A stretch of DNA of 39,041 nucleotides from NORP240 sp942492445 (GCA_942492445.1 CALOEW010000028.1:1-39041), one strand, 5' to 3'; positions 29,027 to 37,967 are shown, counted from the stretch's first letter. A program made the numbers and translations. The notes: a model not told the origin generated them from the sequence alone.

Positions 29027-29812
29027 ATGATTTTTTCAAAGTTAAAACGAGTAAAAGGGTGCCTGATCGCCCTTGCGGGGATGCTGGGGCTGGCAACGAC
29101 CAGTTCCACGCAGGCAGTGCCAATAGATTTGGCCCTGGTCCTTGCGGTCGACGTTTCTACCAGTGTCGACGCCACTGAATTCAACCTGCAGCGTCAAGGT
29201 TACGTTGATGCCTTCAACAGTGCGTCCATCGCCAGCGCAATTTCATCTGGTGCCTATGGGCAGATAGCAGTTTCTCTTGTGTACTGGTCTACAGGCCAGA
29301 CGACTGCCGTCCCGTGGACGCTTATTGATGGCAACGCGGGAACTACCGCAGCCGATTTTGCGACACTGGTTAATGGTGCAGCTCGACCGGGGACAATTGG
29401 AAACACAACAGGCATAGCAGGGGCTATCGATTACAGCCAGGGTCTTATTGCTGGCATCGCCGGCTACGAACCCACCCGAAGCGTTATCGATGTTTCCGGT
29501 GACGGCGGTGAGAACGTAGCAACTGATCAGGCAGTGAGGGACGCCAGAGACGCAGCCGTCGGGGCAGGCACTGCTATCAATGGCCTGGCCATTGGAACCG
29601 CAGGTTTACTGACTTATTACACCGATAATGTAATCGGCGGCTCCGGATCCTTCGCTCTGCAGGCCACTAACTTCGCCACTTTCGGCGCAGCGATCGATGA
29701 CAAGCTGGTTCGCGAGATCAGCGGGGTGCCGGAACCCGAAACCCTGCCGTTGATCATGCTGGCTCTGGTTTCGTTGTTTGTGGCAAGAAAGCGCCACCTC
29801 GCGGCAGCCTGA
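29027..29812 (+). CDS. DUF1194 (vWA-like) protein with PEP-CTERM sorting signal
   Basis: 261 residues from the ATG at 29027, chosen because GGAG lies 9 bases upstream and the signal peptide then begins cleanly; an in-frame ATG at 29012 would add five residues. The body is a von Willebrand A-like fold with the metal motif DVSTSV at the first strand and VIDVSGDGGEN later. The C-terminus has the exosortase signal VPEPETLPL, a hydrophobic helix and a basic tail (ARKRHLAAA). It is expected to be exported, cut by an exosortase and placed on the cell surface, often with exopolysaccharide. No exosortase gene is in the window. An intrinsic terminator follows. Confidence 0.88.
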   Translation: MIFSKLKRVKGCLIALAGMLGLATTSSTQAVPIDLALVLAVDVSTSVDATEFNLQRQGYVDAFNSASIASAISSGAYGQIAVSLVYWSTGQTTAVPWTLIDGNAGTTAADFATLVNGAARPGTIGNTTGIAGAIDYSQGLIAGIAGYEPTRSVIDVSGDGGENVATDQAVRDARDAAVGAGTAINGLAIGTAGLLTYYTDNVIGGSGSFALQATNFATFGAAIDDKLVREISGVPEPETLPLIMLALVSLFVARKRHLAAA

Positions 29813-29900
29813 GGCGTTTCGAACTACAGACCTGGAATCTGTCTGGAGTTCGTGCTGACAGCGAGAGTTTGCTGGGCGCTGTCAGACTGACGCTATAATG

Positions 29901-29934
29901 AAAGGACTTCCTGAACTGGAAGTCCTTTTTTTTT
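29901..29934 (+). terminator. intrinsic terminator after PEP-CTERM gene
   Basis: AAAGGACTTCC (29901-29911), a 6-base loop, then GGAAGTCCTTT, followed by a run of T to 29934. It is a strong stem plus U-tract, 89 bases past the stop. The A run on the left arm also gives partial activity for the other strand. Confidence 0.9.
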
Positions 29935-30033
29935 GCAGTGTTTGATGCCGTAATCCGGCTGTAGAGGTGCCTTCAGGGCGCCGGTTGAACCGACACAGCC
30001 TGTGGTGCAAAAGCGAAGGAATTCCTGATTTAA

Positions 30034-30100
30034 GGAATCTCTGATTGGGGAACACCCGATTAATTGATGGCGCCGATAGGACTTGATCAGAGGGGTCCCC
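30034..30100. repeat. dispersed repeat with short terminal inverted repeats
   Basis: The left end GGAATCTCTGATT and the right end GATCAGAGGGGTCC are inverted repeats around about 40 bases. The right end finishes 15 bases before the sulfotransferase ATG, so the element occupies its leader. It has the same outer motif as the 14947 and 17985 hairpins. Confidence 0.7.
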
Positions 30101-30115
30101 CTGACGGTAAGAAAG

Positions 30116-31531
30116 ATGCAGAAATCACGCAAAGTACGTAACAGCGATTTAAGAGAGGTTGAAGAACTGGTCAGCGCTGCGCGCTATACCGAGGCCGGGC
30201 ACAGGATCAATGCGCTTCTTGAAGCAGATGCCGACAACCCGACCTTGCAGCAGGCTCTGGGCCAGGTACTCTGCAGAAGCGGACAGGCACAAAGCGCTCT
30301 GAACTGGTTCGACAGGGCGCTGCACAGGGGCGAGTCACCTGCCCTGTGGAATGAGATCGGAGTTGCCCATCGGGCACTTGGCCACGCCGACGAGGCGAAA
30401 GAGGCTTTTCGCCGGGCCCTGTCATTGCGGCCTTCCTATACCGAAGCGTATCTGAACCTCGTCTATACCGCCCGGGTTCAGAAAAACGACCGGGAAATCG
30501 AAGCCCTGCTCAAGCTGGACGCCGGCCGGCTCGGCAAGGCGGACCGGATACGGGTTAATTTTGCTCTGGCCAAGGCGTTCGACGACCTGCGGGAGTACGA
30601 CTCAGCGTACACACACCTGGAAACCGGAAACCGGTTGAAACGGGAAACCATTCAGTATGACCCCAGCCAGATTGAATCTCTCATCAGCCAGATCGTTACC
30701 GTATTCAGCCAGGGATTCTGGCGCAAACGGAAACTGGCGGGGCTGTTCAGAGGGCTCCGGTCCGTATCAGGCCCGGACAGTAAAAGCCGTGCCTCTCCCC
30801 TGTTCGTGGTGGGCATGCCACGCTCGGGTACAACCCTGATAGAGCAGATTCTCGCCAGTCACGAACAGGTCCATTCAGCGGGAGAACGCAACGAGTTCAA
30901 GGATCTCGTGGTGCTGCGGCTGGGATCTGAAGGGCCGACCGCCTTCCCTCAGGCAGCCACCACCGCGACTTCTCAAGAACTGCGGGAACTCGCTCAGGGC
31001 TACCTGCAGGCCGTCAGCGGCAGCCTGGGTGAACGGCGGCTTGTCGACAAAACCCCGATGAACTTTCTGTTCATCGGCCTGATACGGCTGATGTGGCCGG
31101 ATGCAAAAGTGATCTATTGTGATCGCGACCCGGTAGCCAGCTGCTTTTCCTGTTTTCAGCGATTGTTCACCGGGGATCAGCCTTTTGCCTACGATCAGGT
31201 TGAGCTCGGCCATTACCAGAAACAGCTGGCACGGTTGATGGATCACTGGCAATCCTCGCTACTGGATACCGTGATCCGTGTCAGGTACGAGGACGTGGTT
31301 GACAACACCGAGCAGGAAGTCAGGCGGATTCTGCGGCACTGCCAGCTGCCGTGGAGTGAACAATGCCTGCAGTTCCATCGCACCGACAGGACCATCCTGA
31401 CCGCCAGCTCCACGCAGGTGAGGCAACCGATCTATGACACTTCGGTCGCCCACTGGACGCATTACCAAAGCCACCTTGGCCCCTTGTTACAGGAACTGGG
31501 GGTCCCGGTCCAGCCTGCCGGACACTCTTGA
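30116..31531 (+). CDS. TPR-repeat sulfotransferase (second copy)
   Basis: 471 residues from the ATG at 30116. The reading frame extends upstream, but that part is the dispersed repeat, so the later ATG (weak AAGAAAG before it) is preferred. TPR helices occupy about residues 10-120 (GHADEAKEAFRRALSLRPSY). A sulfotransferase domain follows with the PAPS loop FVVGMPRSGTTLIEQ (230-244), GERNEF, DKTPMNFLFIGLI and the 3'-phosphate site CDRDPVASCFSCFQ. Cytoplasmic, no signal peptide. It shares domain order with the copy at 7947 but has fewer TPRs and is clearly diverged. Unlike that copy it has no TonB receptor beside it; it converges (43-base gap) on the PP-loop/AsnB-like operon. Substrate unknown. 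Confidence 0.88.
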   Translation: MQKSRKVRNSDLREVEELVSAARYTEAGHRINALLEADADNPTLQQALGQVLCRSGQAQSALNWFDRALHRGESPALWNEIGVAHRALGHADEAKEAFRRALSLRPSYTEAYLNLVYTARVQKNDREIEALLKLDAGRLGKADRIRVNFALAKAFDDLREYDSAYTHLETGNRLKRETIQYDPSQIESLISQIVTVFSQGFWRKRKLAGLFRGLRSVSGPDSKSRASPLFVVGMPRSGTTLIEQILASHEQVHSAGERNEFKDLVVLRLGSEGPTAFPQAATTATSQELRELAQGYLQAVSGSLGERRLVDKTPMNFLFIGLIRLMWPDAKVIYCDRDPVASCFSCFQRLFTGDQPFAYDQVELGHYQKQLARLMDHWQSSLLDTVIRVRYEDVVDNTEQEVRRILRHCQLPWSEQCLQFHRTDRTILTASSTQVRQPIYDTSVAHWTHYQSHLGPLLQELGVPVQPAGHS

Positions 31532-31574
31532 TCAGCAACAGGGACCCCCGATCGCCTCCGTTGGTACGGGGAAG

Positions 31575-32816
31575 TCACCGGAATACCGTGCCGATATCAT
31601 GCACCTCCTGTTGAAAGGACTCGCTTCGCAGCCTCTCCCGGTAGTAGTCCACGGCGGACTGATCCGAATAACGGGGAAAGATTTCGACGGAAACCAGGTG
31701 GTCATCCGGCGGCAAGCGCAATTTCCGAAGCGTTGTCAGCAGCGGGAAATAGGTCGCTTCGGCCTGAACCAGCAATTGCTTCAGCTTGAACCGCACCAGG
31801 CGGCGCCGCATTATTCTGGCCAGTTCAGTCATGTTCCTCGCTACGGCTGTACTCAGGAAACTCTCGAAAAACTCCGCCTGCTCATGGGAGCTTATGCGGA
31901 CCTTTGCCAGGTCCGCCAGGGTCGGCTGCTGCTCGAAGGGAAAATCATCGATGCCGTTTAACAGGAATGCAATATAGGTGCGCACGCACTTTGAGCATCT
32001 GCCACAGTTGGTCACTCCCCCGTAAAAACAAAAGTTCAGATTCTCAAGGACTTCGGGGCATTGCTTGATCAGTCCGATCTTGTCCGCGCGGTCGGCTTCC
32101 AGCCCGGTGTGCAGGATCCGGGTTGCCTCGGTTGACATCAACGGATCCAGTAACGGATGGCATCCCGAGGGAAACAGTACTCTGTAGGTATCCGCACCGC
32201 TGATATAGACCGTGGTGAATTCCAGTAGCTGCCCGATCGCCGCCAGCCTGAAGGCGAAATTGGCGAATCCCGACAAACCGAACGCAGCCAGAAAACTGCG
32301 ATGGTTGGTTTCCACCGGCAACAGCTCACTTCCCATCCTGTTGGCAAATCGCTGATTTTTTTCAACCATTGCAGACCACTTTGCAGTCGAATGATTCCCT
32401 TCAAAGCCATTCATAAAGACTAGGCTGTCGAGGCTGTCCCGACTCTGAAGAAAAGTGTAGGTCCCGTCCACTCCACTGGAGAAGAGGCAGCATGCCCGGC
32501 TCTTTTCCACCGATTTTACTGCCGGACGGGCCAGGATATCGATCTGCCTGAAAACCGGGTTCCAAGTTCTGTAGATTCGGAAGATCTGTTCGACGGCGCC
32601 GAGAATCCGGGGCGATACACCGTACTTTTCGTCAACTTCGATGTTCTCACCGAACAGCATTGCGGGAACCAGACTCAGCAGTACAAAGGGAGTGGCGTCT
32701 TCACAGTTCACGCCGATCCCGGCGGGAACCCGAAACCACAATGTCAGGTTGCCTATAGCCGCGGTTATCTGTTGATGGGTGCCCCTGTCGGCCACTTCGA
32801 TGTTGTGTATTTTCAA
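31575..32816 (-). CDS. unassigned PP-loop-like protein with four-Cys cluster
   Basis: 413 residues from a TTG start at 32816, chosen because a perfect AGGAGG lies 6 bases upstream and 19 bases separate it from the asnB-like stop; longer readings lie inside that gene. Residues 109-119 (CCLFSSGVDGT) resemble the PP-loop ATP pyrophosphatase motif SGGxDS, with Gly replaced by Ser and the final Ser by Gly-Thr. Cys263, Cys271, Cys274 and Cys277 (NCGRCSKCVRT) recall the zinc site of QueC-type enzymes. The N-terminal 100 residues are unassigned. It probably adenylates a carboxylate or a similar group. The reaction is unknown and the altered PP-loop leaves catalysis uncertain. It is cotranscribed with the amidotransferase gene. 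Confidence 0.78.
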   Translation of the reverse strand: MKIHNIEVADRGTHQQITAAIGNLTLWFRVPAGIGVNCEDATPFVLLSLVPAMLFGENIEVDEKYGVSPRILGAVEQIFRIYRTWNPVFRQIDILARPAVKSVEKSRACCLFSSGVDGTYTFLQSRDSLDSLVFMNGFEGNHSTAKWSAMVEKNQRFANRMGSELLPVETNHRSFLAAFGLSGFANFAFRLAAIGQLLEFTTVYISGADTYRVLFPSGCHPLLDPLMSTEATRILHTGLEADRADKIGLIKQCPEVLENLNFCFYGGVTNCGRCSKCVRTYIAFLLNGIDDFPFEQQPTLADLAKVRISSHEQAEFFESFLSTAVARNMTELARIMRRRLVRFKLKQLLVQAEATYFPLLTTLRKLRLPPDDHLVSVEIFPRYSDQSAVDYYRERLRSESFQQEVHDIGTVFR

Positions 32817-32835
32817 TGCTGCCTCCTGTTGATGC

Positions 32836-34728
32836 TCAGCGCCCCTTCGCCCGGCGCAGGCTCTCCTCCAGTTGAGCCGGTGACTTTCCATTGCAGTGCA
32901 ATTGTGCCCAGAGCTCGATACTGACCAGACGTTGCCCGAGGATGGGGTTGTTCCTGATAATCTGTTGCCTGTTTTCTTTCTGCCGGCTTCCCCATTTGAA
33001 CAGTTCCGGGACCAGACCCTCATCCAGGATGCTTTCATAGCCCGTCCAGAATCTGTCAGGAATGGGAAAGCCAACCTTCAAGGCGTTGATAATGTTGTCC
33101 GGCAGAAGCCCCTTGGCGACACACTTGACAATACGTTTGCGATTGCTTCGGTGAAGTTTTGCTTTCGGCGCCAGGTGCAATCCAAAGTCGATAAGCCGGT
33201 TTTCGAGGAACGGCACCCGCATTTCCACCGACGTCGCCATGGTCATCTTGTCGTTGGAGCTCAGCAACACACGCAAATGGTGATAAAAATCATCGAACCC
33301 TTTGGCCAGAAAGGCCCGTTCCCCCAGGTTTTTCAGCGGTGCAAGCCGCTCGAACAGATTCCTCGCCAGCTGCCGGCGGATACCGTCATCGATCACCAGT
33401 TCCGCGCCTGGTGGTTCCCGGCCCAGCCCGGTTCTGTCCTGGAACGGGTATCTGGCCAGTGCCTCCCTGTCGAAGGGCGCCAGTGACCGAAACAATCGAC
33501 CCAGTATTCGTAATGGGGCAACATTCGGGAGAACCTTTCCGTGCCACTGCCTGGCCTGCCACAGATTGCCGGCATTCATCTGCCATGGATAACCCCCGAA
33601 AAGTTCATCGGCGCCTTCGCCGGTCACCAGCACTTTATAGCCCTGCTCACTCACCGCCTGGCTGACCTTCAGGGTCATCGGATTCTGATAGAAATAGATT
33701 GGATCATCGTTGTGCCAGGCGGCTTTGGCCCACAACGCCGGATACTCCTCATAACTGATCGGCACACGATGAAGCCTGAAGCCCAGATGATCCGCAACCT
33801 GCTGTGCCTTGGCTGCTTCGTTGACAGGAGCGTCCTCGACTTCGGCGACAAAGCCGACCAGGTCCGGGCGGTGACGTCTGGCCAGTGCGGAAGTGAGCGA
33901 AGAGTCCAGGCCGCCGCTGCACATCACGGCAAGCGGCGCGTCGCTTTGGAGGTGTAACTGCACACTTTGCTCCAGAAGCTCTCTCATTGTTGCGACCTGC
34001 TTTTCGAATGGTTCATCGCGGCTTTTTACTATCCGCTGTACGTCGATGTCTCTTTCCAGGTCGAACCAGGTCTGGCTGTCCAGCCCATTGCGGTCAATCC
34101 GCATCAGCGTCCCGGGCAGGAGACTGCGCACTCCGACGAACCCGGTCCAGTCACCGGCCAGCCGCCCCATGTAGAGCAGAGTCGTGAGTGAATGTGCATC
34201 GGGTTGGCAACTTACGGCGGGATGGGCAAACAGTGCTTTGGCCTCCGAGGCAAACACAACGGCTTGCGGTGTTTGTGCCAGGTAGAGTGGTTTGATTCCC
34301 GAACGATCACGGGCCAGCCATACACTCTGACTTTGAGGGTCAAACCAGGCAAAGCTGAACATGCCATTGAAGCGGGCAACGGCCTGCTCCGGACCCCAGC
34401 GGTCCAGAGCATGCAACACGACTTCGGTATCGCAATCAGACCGGCATTGCACGCCCTCACGCTCCAACTCCCGGCGCAGTTCGCGCCAGTTATAAACCTC
34501 GCCGTTGTAGGCAATTACACTGCCGGTATAGGGACTGACAAACGGCTGGTGGCCGTGACTGGAAAGATCGAGAATACTGAGGCGGTCAAGTCCCAGGGCA
34601 ACGTGCCCGGAGGCCCAGATTCCCCTGTCATCCGGCCCACGACTGCGCTGGCGATCGAGCATTCGCGAGATGGTCTCCTGGTCTGCGGTACCACCGTCCT
34701 TGCGCCAGACTCCAGCCAATCCACACAT
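32836..34728 (-). CDS. glutamine-dependent amidotransferase, asparagine synthetase B-like
   Basis: 630 residues from the ATG at 34728, chosen because the catalytic N-terminal Cys must be residue 2 (MCGLAGVW); upstream codons are not used. The N-terminal glutaminase domain (about 1-200) has RGPDDRG, AYNGEVYN and the acid pair region. The C-terminal synthetase domain has the ATP loop SGGLDSS (271-277) and GEGADELFGGYPWQ, and ends with ELWAQLHCNG. It hydrolyses Gln and transfers ammonia to an adenylated carboxylate. It may be an ordinary asparagine synthetase, but these long, cluster-bound copies often act in cell-surface polymer or peptide modification. The gene heads an operon with the PP-loop protein. 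Confidence 0.88.
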   Translation of the reverse strand: MCGLAGVWRKDGGTADQETISRMLDRQRSRGPDDRGIWASGHVALGLDRLSILDLSSHGHQPFVSPYTGSVIAYNGEVYNWRELRRELEREGVQCRSDCDTEVVLHALDRWGPEQAVARFNGMFSFAWFDPQSQSVWLARDRSGIKPLYLAQTPQAVVFASEAKALFAHPAVSCQPDAHSLTTLLYMGRLAGDWTGFVGVRSLLPGTLMRIDRNGLDSQTWFDLERDIDVQRIVKSRDEPFEKQVATMRELLEQSVQLHLQSDAPLAVMCSGGLDSSLTSALARRHRPDLVGFVAEVEDAPVNEAAKAQQVADHLGFRLHRVPISYEEYPALWAKAAWHNDDPIYFYQNPMTLKVSQAVSEQGYKVLVTGEGADELFGGYPWQMNAGNLWQARQWHGKVLPNVAPLRILGRLFRSLAPFDREALARYPFQDRTGLGREPPGAELVIDDGIRRQLARNLFERLAPLKNLGERAFLAKGFDDFYHHLRVLLSSNDKMTMATSVEMRVPFLENRLIDFGLHLAPKAKLHRSNRKRIVKCVAKGLLPDNIINALKVGFPIPDRFWTGYESILDEGLVPELFKWGSRQKENRQQIIRNNPILGQRLVSIELWAQLHCNGKSPAQLEESLRRAKGR

Positions 34729-35198
34729 TTTTTGCACCCCACCCTGGTGATTCCCGGTGAATTTCCAGTTTGCTGCTATCAGGCTGCCCGGCGTGGATCC
34801 TGGTAAGGAAACCACTGAAACTGTACCGCAACTTTCTGACCCTTGATCAACTTTTCGTTCCGTTTCCGGTACGTCCAGTCAGCTCCCCGGGATATTACAG
34901 GATACGGTACAGAATGTTAGCGGACCTCTGTCTCAATCCGGTACTTCTCTGCGGAGGTCTGTCGGGCGCTGCTGCCAGGCGTCGTGCGCAGGAAAGACCG
35001 TAGCCCCTGCCAAACACGACAACGACGCAGTGGCGCCGACAGGCCGCGCCTTAAGGGGCCCTGCACGAGCCAACTGAATTCGTAGAGTCGCCTTGAGAGG
35101 CCGGCACACGCCGGCTACAACGTGCCTCTCATGCGAACTCGTCCGGAGGCCAGAGCAGTGCCATAATCAATCAGGTCTATCTGGAGTATTGAATCATT
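34729..35198. other. divergent intergenic region with a repeat and nested hairpin
   Basis: About 470 bases between the minus-strand asnB-like gene and the plus-strand lipoprotein gene. It holds a repeat copy and a nested inverted repeat (GAGAGGC 35095-35101 with GCCTCTC 35124-35130, enclosing GCCGGC/GCCGGC). I see no gene. Confidence 0.5.
34919..35010. repeat. dispersed repeat, long diverged copy
   Basis: AGCGGACCTCTGTCTCAATC, then TTCTCTGCGGAGGTCTGTCG, GGCGCTGCTGCCAGGCG and TCGTGCGCAGGAAAG. The inner blocks correspond to those of the 4211 and 10731 copies, showing that the family has a conserved interior as well as ends. Confidence 0.6.
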
Positions 35199-35711
35199 GT
35201 GATCGCCCTGCATCGAGTTTATCGGATTTCTGTGCTTCTGTTACCGTTGGCGCTGACCGGCTGCAGTGGTAACGGACTGGCACCGCCGGTGCCAGCGTCT
35301 GCCCCAACCCGCACAGCCGAAAGTGCCAGCCTGCATGCCGTTATGAGCCAGCAACTGGTGCTGGCCAGCACCCGGCTCAATTCGTTGCTGTTCGATCTGC
35401 ACCGGACAGAAACGGAGCTGGCCAGGGAGAGGCAGCAGCAGTTCGTCCACATCGCCGAATCGGCCCGGAGCCTGGGGGACGGCGCTACTCGGGTGCAGGA
35501 GCTTGCCCGGTCACTGCCGCTGGAGACGAACGCAGGAGTCCGCTTCGACACCTTGGCCGGGCAACTGGAATCTCAGGCGCGGGACCTGGCTACCCTGGCA
35601 GAAACGGGCTGGCTGTCCCCACAACAGATGGAGCGTTTTCTCTCCCGCATAGACGACACCTGCAGCGCCTGCCACGCACTGTACCGCAATGCCGGAGAAT
35701 CGGGCCGGTGA
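35199..35711 (+). CDS. lipoprotein with one haem c motif, cytochrome c'-like
   Basis: 170 residues from a GTG start. A lipobox LALTGCSG places lipidation at Cys22. The rest is mostly helical with heptad-like leucines, and a haem motif CSACH (155-159) lies close to the C-terminus, the position typical of four-helix class II (c') cytochromes. It is probably a membrane-tethered periplasmic haem protein. GGAG lies about 13 bases upstream of GTG, a long spacing. The stop overlaps the next gene's start (GTGA), so the pair is translationally coupled. Confidence 0.77.
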   Translation: MIALHRVYRISVLLLPLALTGCSGNGLAPPVPASAPTRTAESASLHAVMSQQLVLASTRLNSLLFDLHRTETELARERQQQFVHIAESARSLGDGATRVQELARSLPLETNAGVRFDTLAGQLESQARDLATLAETGWLSPQQMERFLSRIDDTCSACHALYRNAGESGR

Positions 35712-36862
35712 ATCAGCAGTTCCGCTGGTCCGTCAGCTCGATGATTCTGCTGCTGGCCGGCCTGCTGTTTCCTTTGAGCTTACAGGGAGCAGAATCTACC
35801 CGCCTGTCCATGGGCGGGTTTTTCAGACTCCAGCTCCTGGCCGGCGGAATTACACCCGATCGCAATCGGTCGGGTGACAGCGAGCTGTGGATCCCGGATA
35901 TTCCGGTAGCCGGGCGATCCGCCTCGAACTGGCAGCGGCTGAATGTTCACGCAAGGGAATCCCGAGTCTGGTTACGGGCAGTGCAGAGTACCGCTCTGGG
36001 TGAGCTGGAAGCCCTGGTCGAGGGTGATCTCGATGCTAACAGACAGGATGGCCATGAACCGAGGCTGCGCCACGCCTACCTCGTGCTCGGTCCATTGCTG
36101 GTCGGTCATACCTACACCATCTTTACCAATACTTCGGCACTGGCTGACATTGACAGCGGCATCGCCGTCGGCAATGTGGTGACTCGTCAGCGCCTGATAC
36201 GCTGGCGGCAGACCCTTGATGCAGCAACCAGTGTGAGCGTTGCACTGGAGGACTCGCTCAACCGGCTGCATTATTCCAACTCGGAACGGATCCTGACGAC
36301 CGGCGATCGCCGGCCGCCGGACCTGGTAATCCGGATCGACCGTTCCGGCAGCCGGGGAAACGTCTCGCTCAGCATGTTGCTGCGGGAAATCACCACGACG
36401 CATCCTCCCTGGCCTGGCACTTCCAGCGATGGAAAGAGGGGTAACGCATTCAGCCTTGCCGGTCGAATCGAAACCGGCGCGTTGGACAATCTGCGTTTCA
36501 TGTTCAATTACGGTAACGCACTGTCGCGCTATTCGACCCTGTCTACCTATGCCGACGCCACGGTCACTGAAGGGGGTAAGGTGCGACTGGCTGCAACCCA
36601 CAGTGGTCTGGCAGCCTGGCAACATTACTGGGCACCTCGCTGGCGTTCGACTCTGGCCCTGAGCTATTCCCGATCCGATCCGGACCGCTCAACCAGCCCT
36701 GAACTGACCCGGGAAAGCCGCTCTGCCCATGCCAATCTGATCTGGACACCAACCCTGAATTTTTCCGTTGGCATCGAGTACCTGTACGGCTGGCGCAGTA
36801 CACTCAGTGGCGACACTGGCAGCCTGCACCGGTTCCAGGTGACTACCCGGGTCAATTTCTGA
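35708..36862 (+). CDS. outer-membrane porin-like beta-barrel protein
   Basis: 384 residues from a GTG that overlaps the lipoprotein stop. A signal peptide (about 1-28, ending LQG-AES) is followed by a run of amphipathic strands (RLSMGGFFRLQLLAG; LEALVEGDLDANRQ; HAYLVLGPLLVGHTYTIF) and a final strand ending VTTRVNF, with the C-terminal Phe of outer-membrane proteins. It resembles DcaP-type trimeric porins in the order and spacing of these motifs. The substrate is unknown. Coupling to a haem lipoprotein is unusual and may suggest a redox-linked or regulated channel. Confidence 0.8.
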   Translation: MNQQFRWSVSSMILLLAGLLFPLSLQGAESTRLSMGGFFRLQLLAGGITPDRNRSGDSELWIPDIPVAGRSASNWQRLNVHARESRVWLRAVQSTALGELEALVEGDLDANRQDGHEPRLRHAYLVLGPLLVGHTYTIFTNTSALADIDSGIAVGNVVTRQRLIRWRQTLDAATSVSVALEDSLNRLHYSNSERILTTGDRRPPDLVIRIDRSGSRGNVSLSMLLREITTTHPPWPGTSSDGKRGNAFSLAGRIETGALDNLRFMFNYGNALSRYSTLSTYADATVTEGGKVRLAATHSGLAAWQHYWAPRWRSTLALSYSRSDPDRSTSPELTRESRSAHANLIWTPTLNFSVGIEYLYGWRSTLSGDTGSLHRFQVTTRVNF

Positions 36863-36998
36863 GAAACCTCCTAATTTAGTACATTGCTTTCCCACAAAAA
36901 TATGGCCAGAGGGCTTCCTTCAGTCGAAAATTGATCACAGCACTCGAGGCAACTGAATGCTGAATCCTGCACTTGTAGGTGTGGCCGGCAACATGGCG

Positions 36999-37967
36999 TC
37001 AATACCCCCGGGAAAAGTCCACCGGGTGTCGCAACTTTTCTCCCCGGACGAAAAGTTGATAGTTGTCCAGGAACAATCGGGCAATGTCGGCTGGCCTGCT
37101 GCTTGCGGCAACGTGTCCGGTGATGTGCAGGTTGCGGGTCTGCCAGAGAGGACTGTCCGGCGGCAAGGGCTCGTTGTCAAAAACGTCCAGAACCGCGCCT
37201 GCGAGCCGCTTTTCTTCGAGAGCCTGTACCAAGGCGCCATCATCGACAAGATTACCCCGCCCCACATTGATCAGCATGGCACTTTCTTTCAGGTGCGAGA
37301 GTGCTTCCGCATCCAGAAGCCTGCTGGTTTCGGGCGTGTCGGGGAGCACCCCGACCAGGTAATCGCTGCGTTCCAGAAACTCGTAAAGAGAGCCCCGGGT
37401 ATAAGTCTGTGCGAAGGGTTTCGGTGCCGCGCCACCACGGTTGAAGCCGATGGGTACCATACCGAAATGCAGTGCTGTGCGGGCCAGGGATCGACCTATG
37501 GCGCCGGTACCCATGATGCCCAGCACCTTGCCCCCCAGGGAACCGCTTTCCCGGTTGTCCCAGCGTCGCTCTTCCTGTGCCTGGCGGCGGGCCTCCAGCC
37601 GGATTTCCCGGGCAAGCAGGTAGGCGAATACGTACTCGGACATTTGCTCACCAAACACACCCCTGGCGCCCGTTAACCGATAGTCCCGGAATTCCAGCCT
37701 GATGAGTGGTGCGACACCGGCCCAGATCGACTGTACCCAGTGAACCGGCGGCCTGGCCTCAATCAGCTCTACCAGGAAATCGGGTCGCCCCAGGATGACC
37801 GGTTCACCACCATAGCGCCGGATCACTTCACGGGGTGTTCGGGCGACTGTGATCTTGACGCGCTCACCGAGCTCACGGACAAGAAGTTCCCGATAGGCTT
37901 CCCCATTCTGAGCGGCAATGAAAATAGCCGGGAGTTGCGCCGGTATTCGGCTTGATTCTGCAACCAT
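36999..37967 (-). CDS. NAD-dependent D-2-hydroxyacid dehydrogenase
   Basis: 322 residues with a Rossmann NAD-binding domain (GIMGTGAIGRSLA; dinucleotide glycines at 153, 155 and 158). The catalytic triad of the D-isomer family is present: Arg in INVGRGNLVDD, Glu in DVFDNEPLP and His in ITGHVAASS. It probably reduces glyoxylate or hydroxypyruvate, or oxidises the matching D-hydroxyacid, in the cytoplasm. Neighbours do not fix the substrate, although a glyoxylate-type aminotransferase lies 18 kb away. The start at 37967 has a weak ribosome-binding site. Confidence 0.88.
   Translation of the reverse strand: MVAESSRIPAQLPAIFIAAQNGEAYRELLVRELGERVKITVARTPREVIRRYGGEPVILGRPDFLVELIEARPPVHWVQSIWAGVAPLIRLEFRDYRLTGARGVFGEQMSEYVFAYLLAREIRLEARRQAQEERRWDNRESGSLGGKVLGIMGTGAIGRSLARTALHFGMVPIGFNRGGAAPKPFAQTYTRGSLYEFLERSDYLVGVLPDTPETSRLLDAEALSHLKESAMLINVGRGNLVDDGALVQALEEKRLAGAVLDVFDNEPLPPDSPLWQTRNLHITGHVAASSRPADIARLFLDNYQLFVRGEKLRHPVDFSRGY

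Noticed and set aside
29894..29899. TATAAT as a promoter after the PEP-CTERM gene
   Set aside because: The only -35-like match has a 19-base spacer and the site runs straight into the terminator stem, so it is probably chance.
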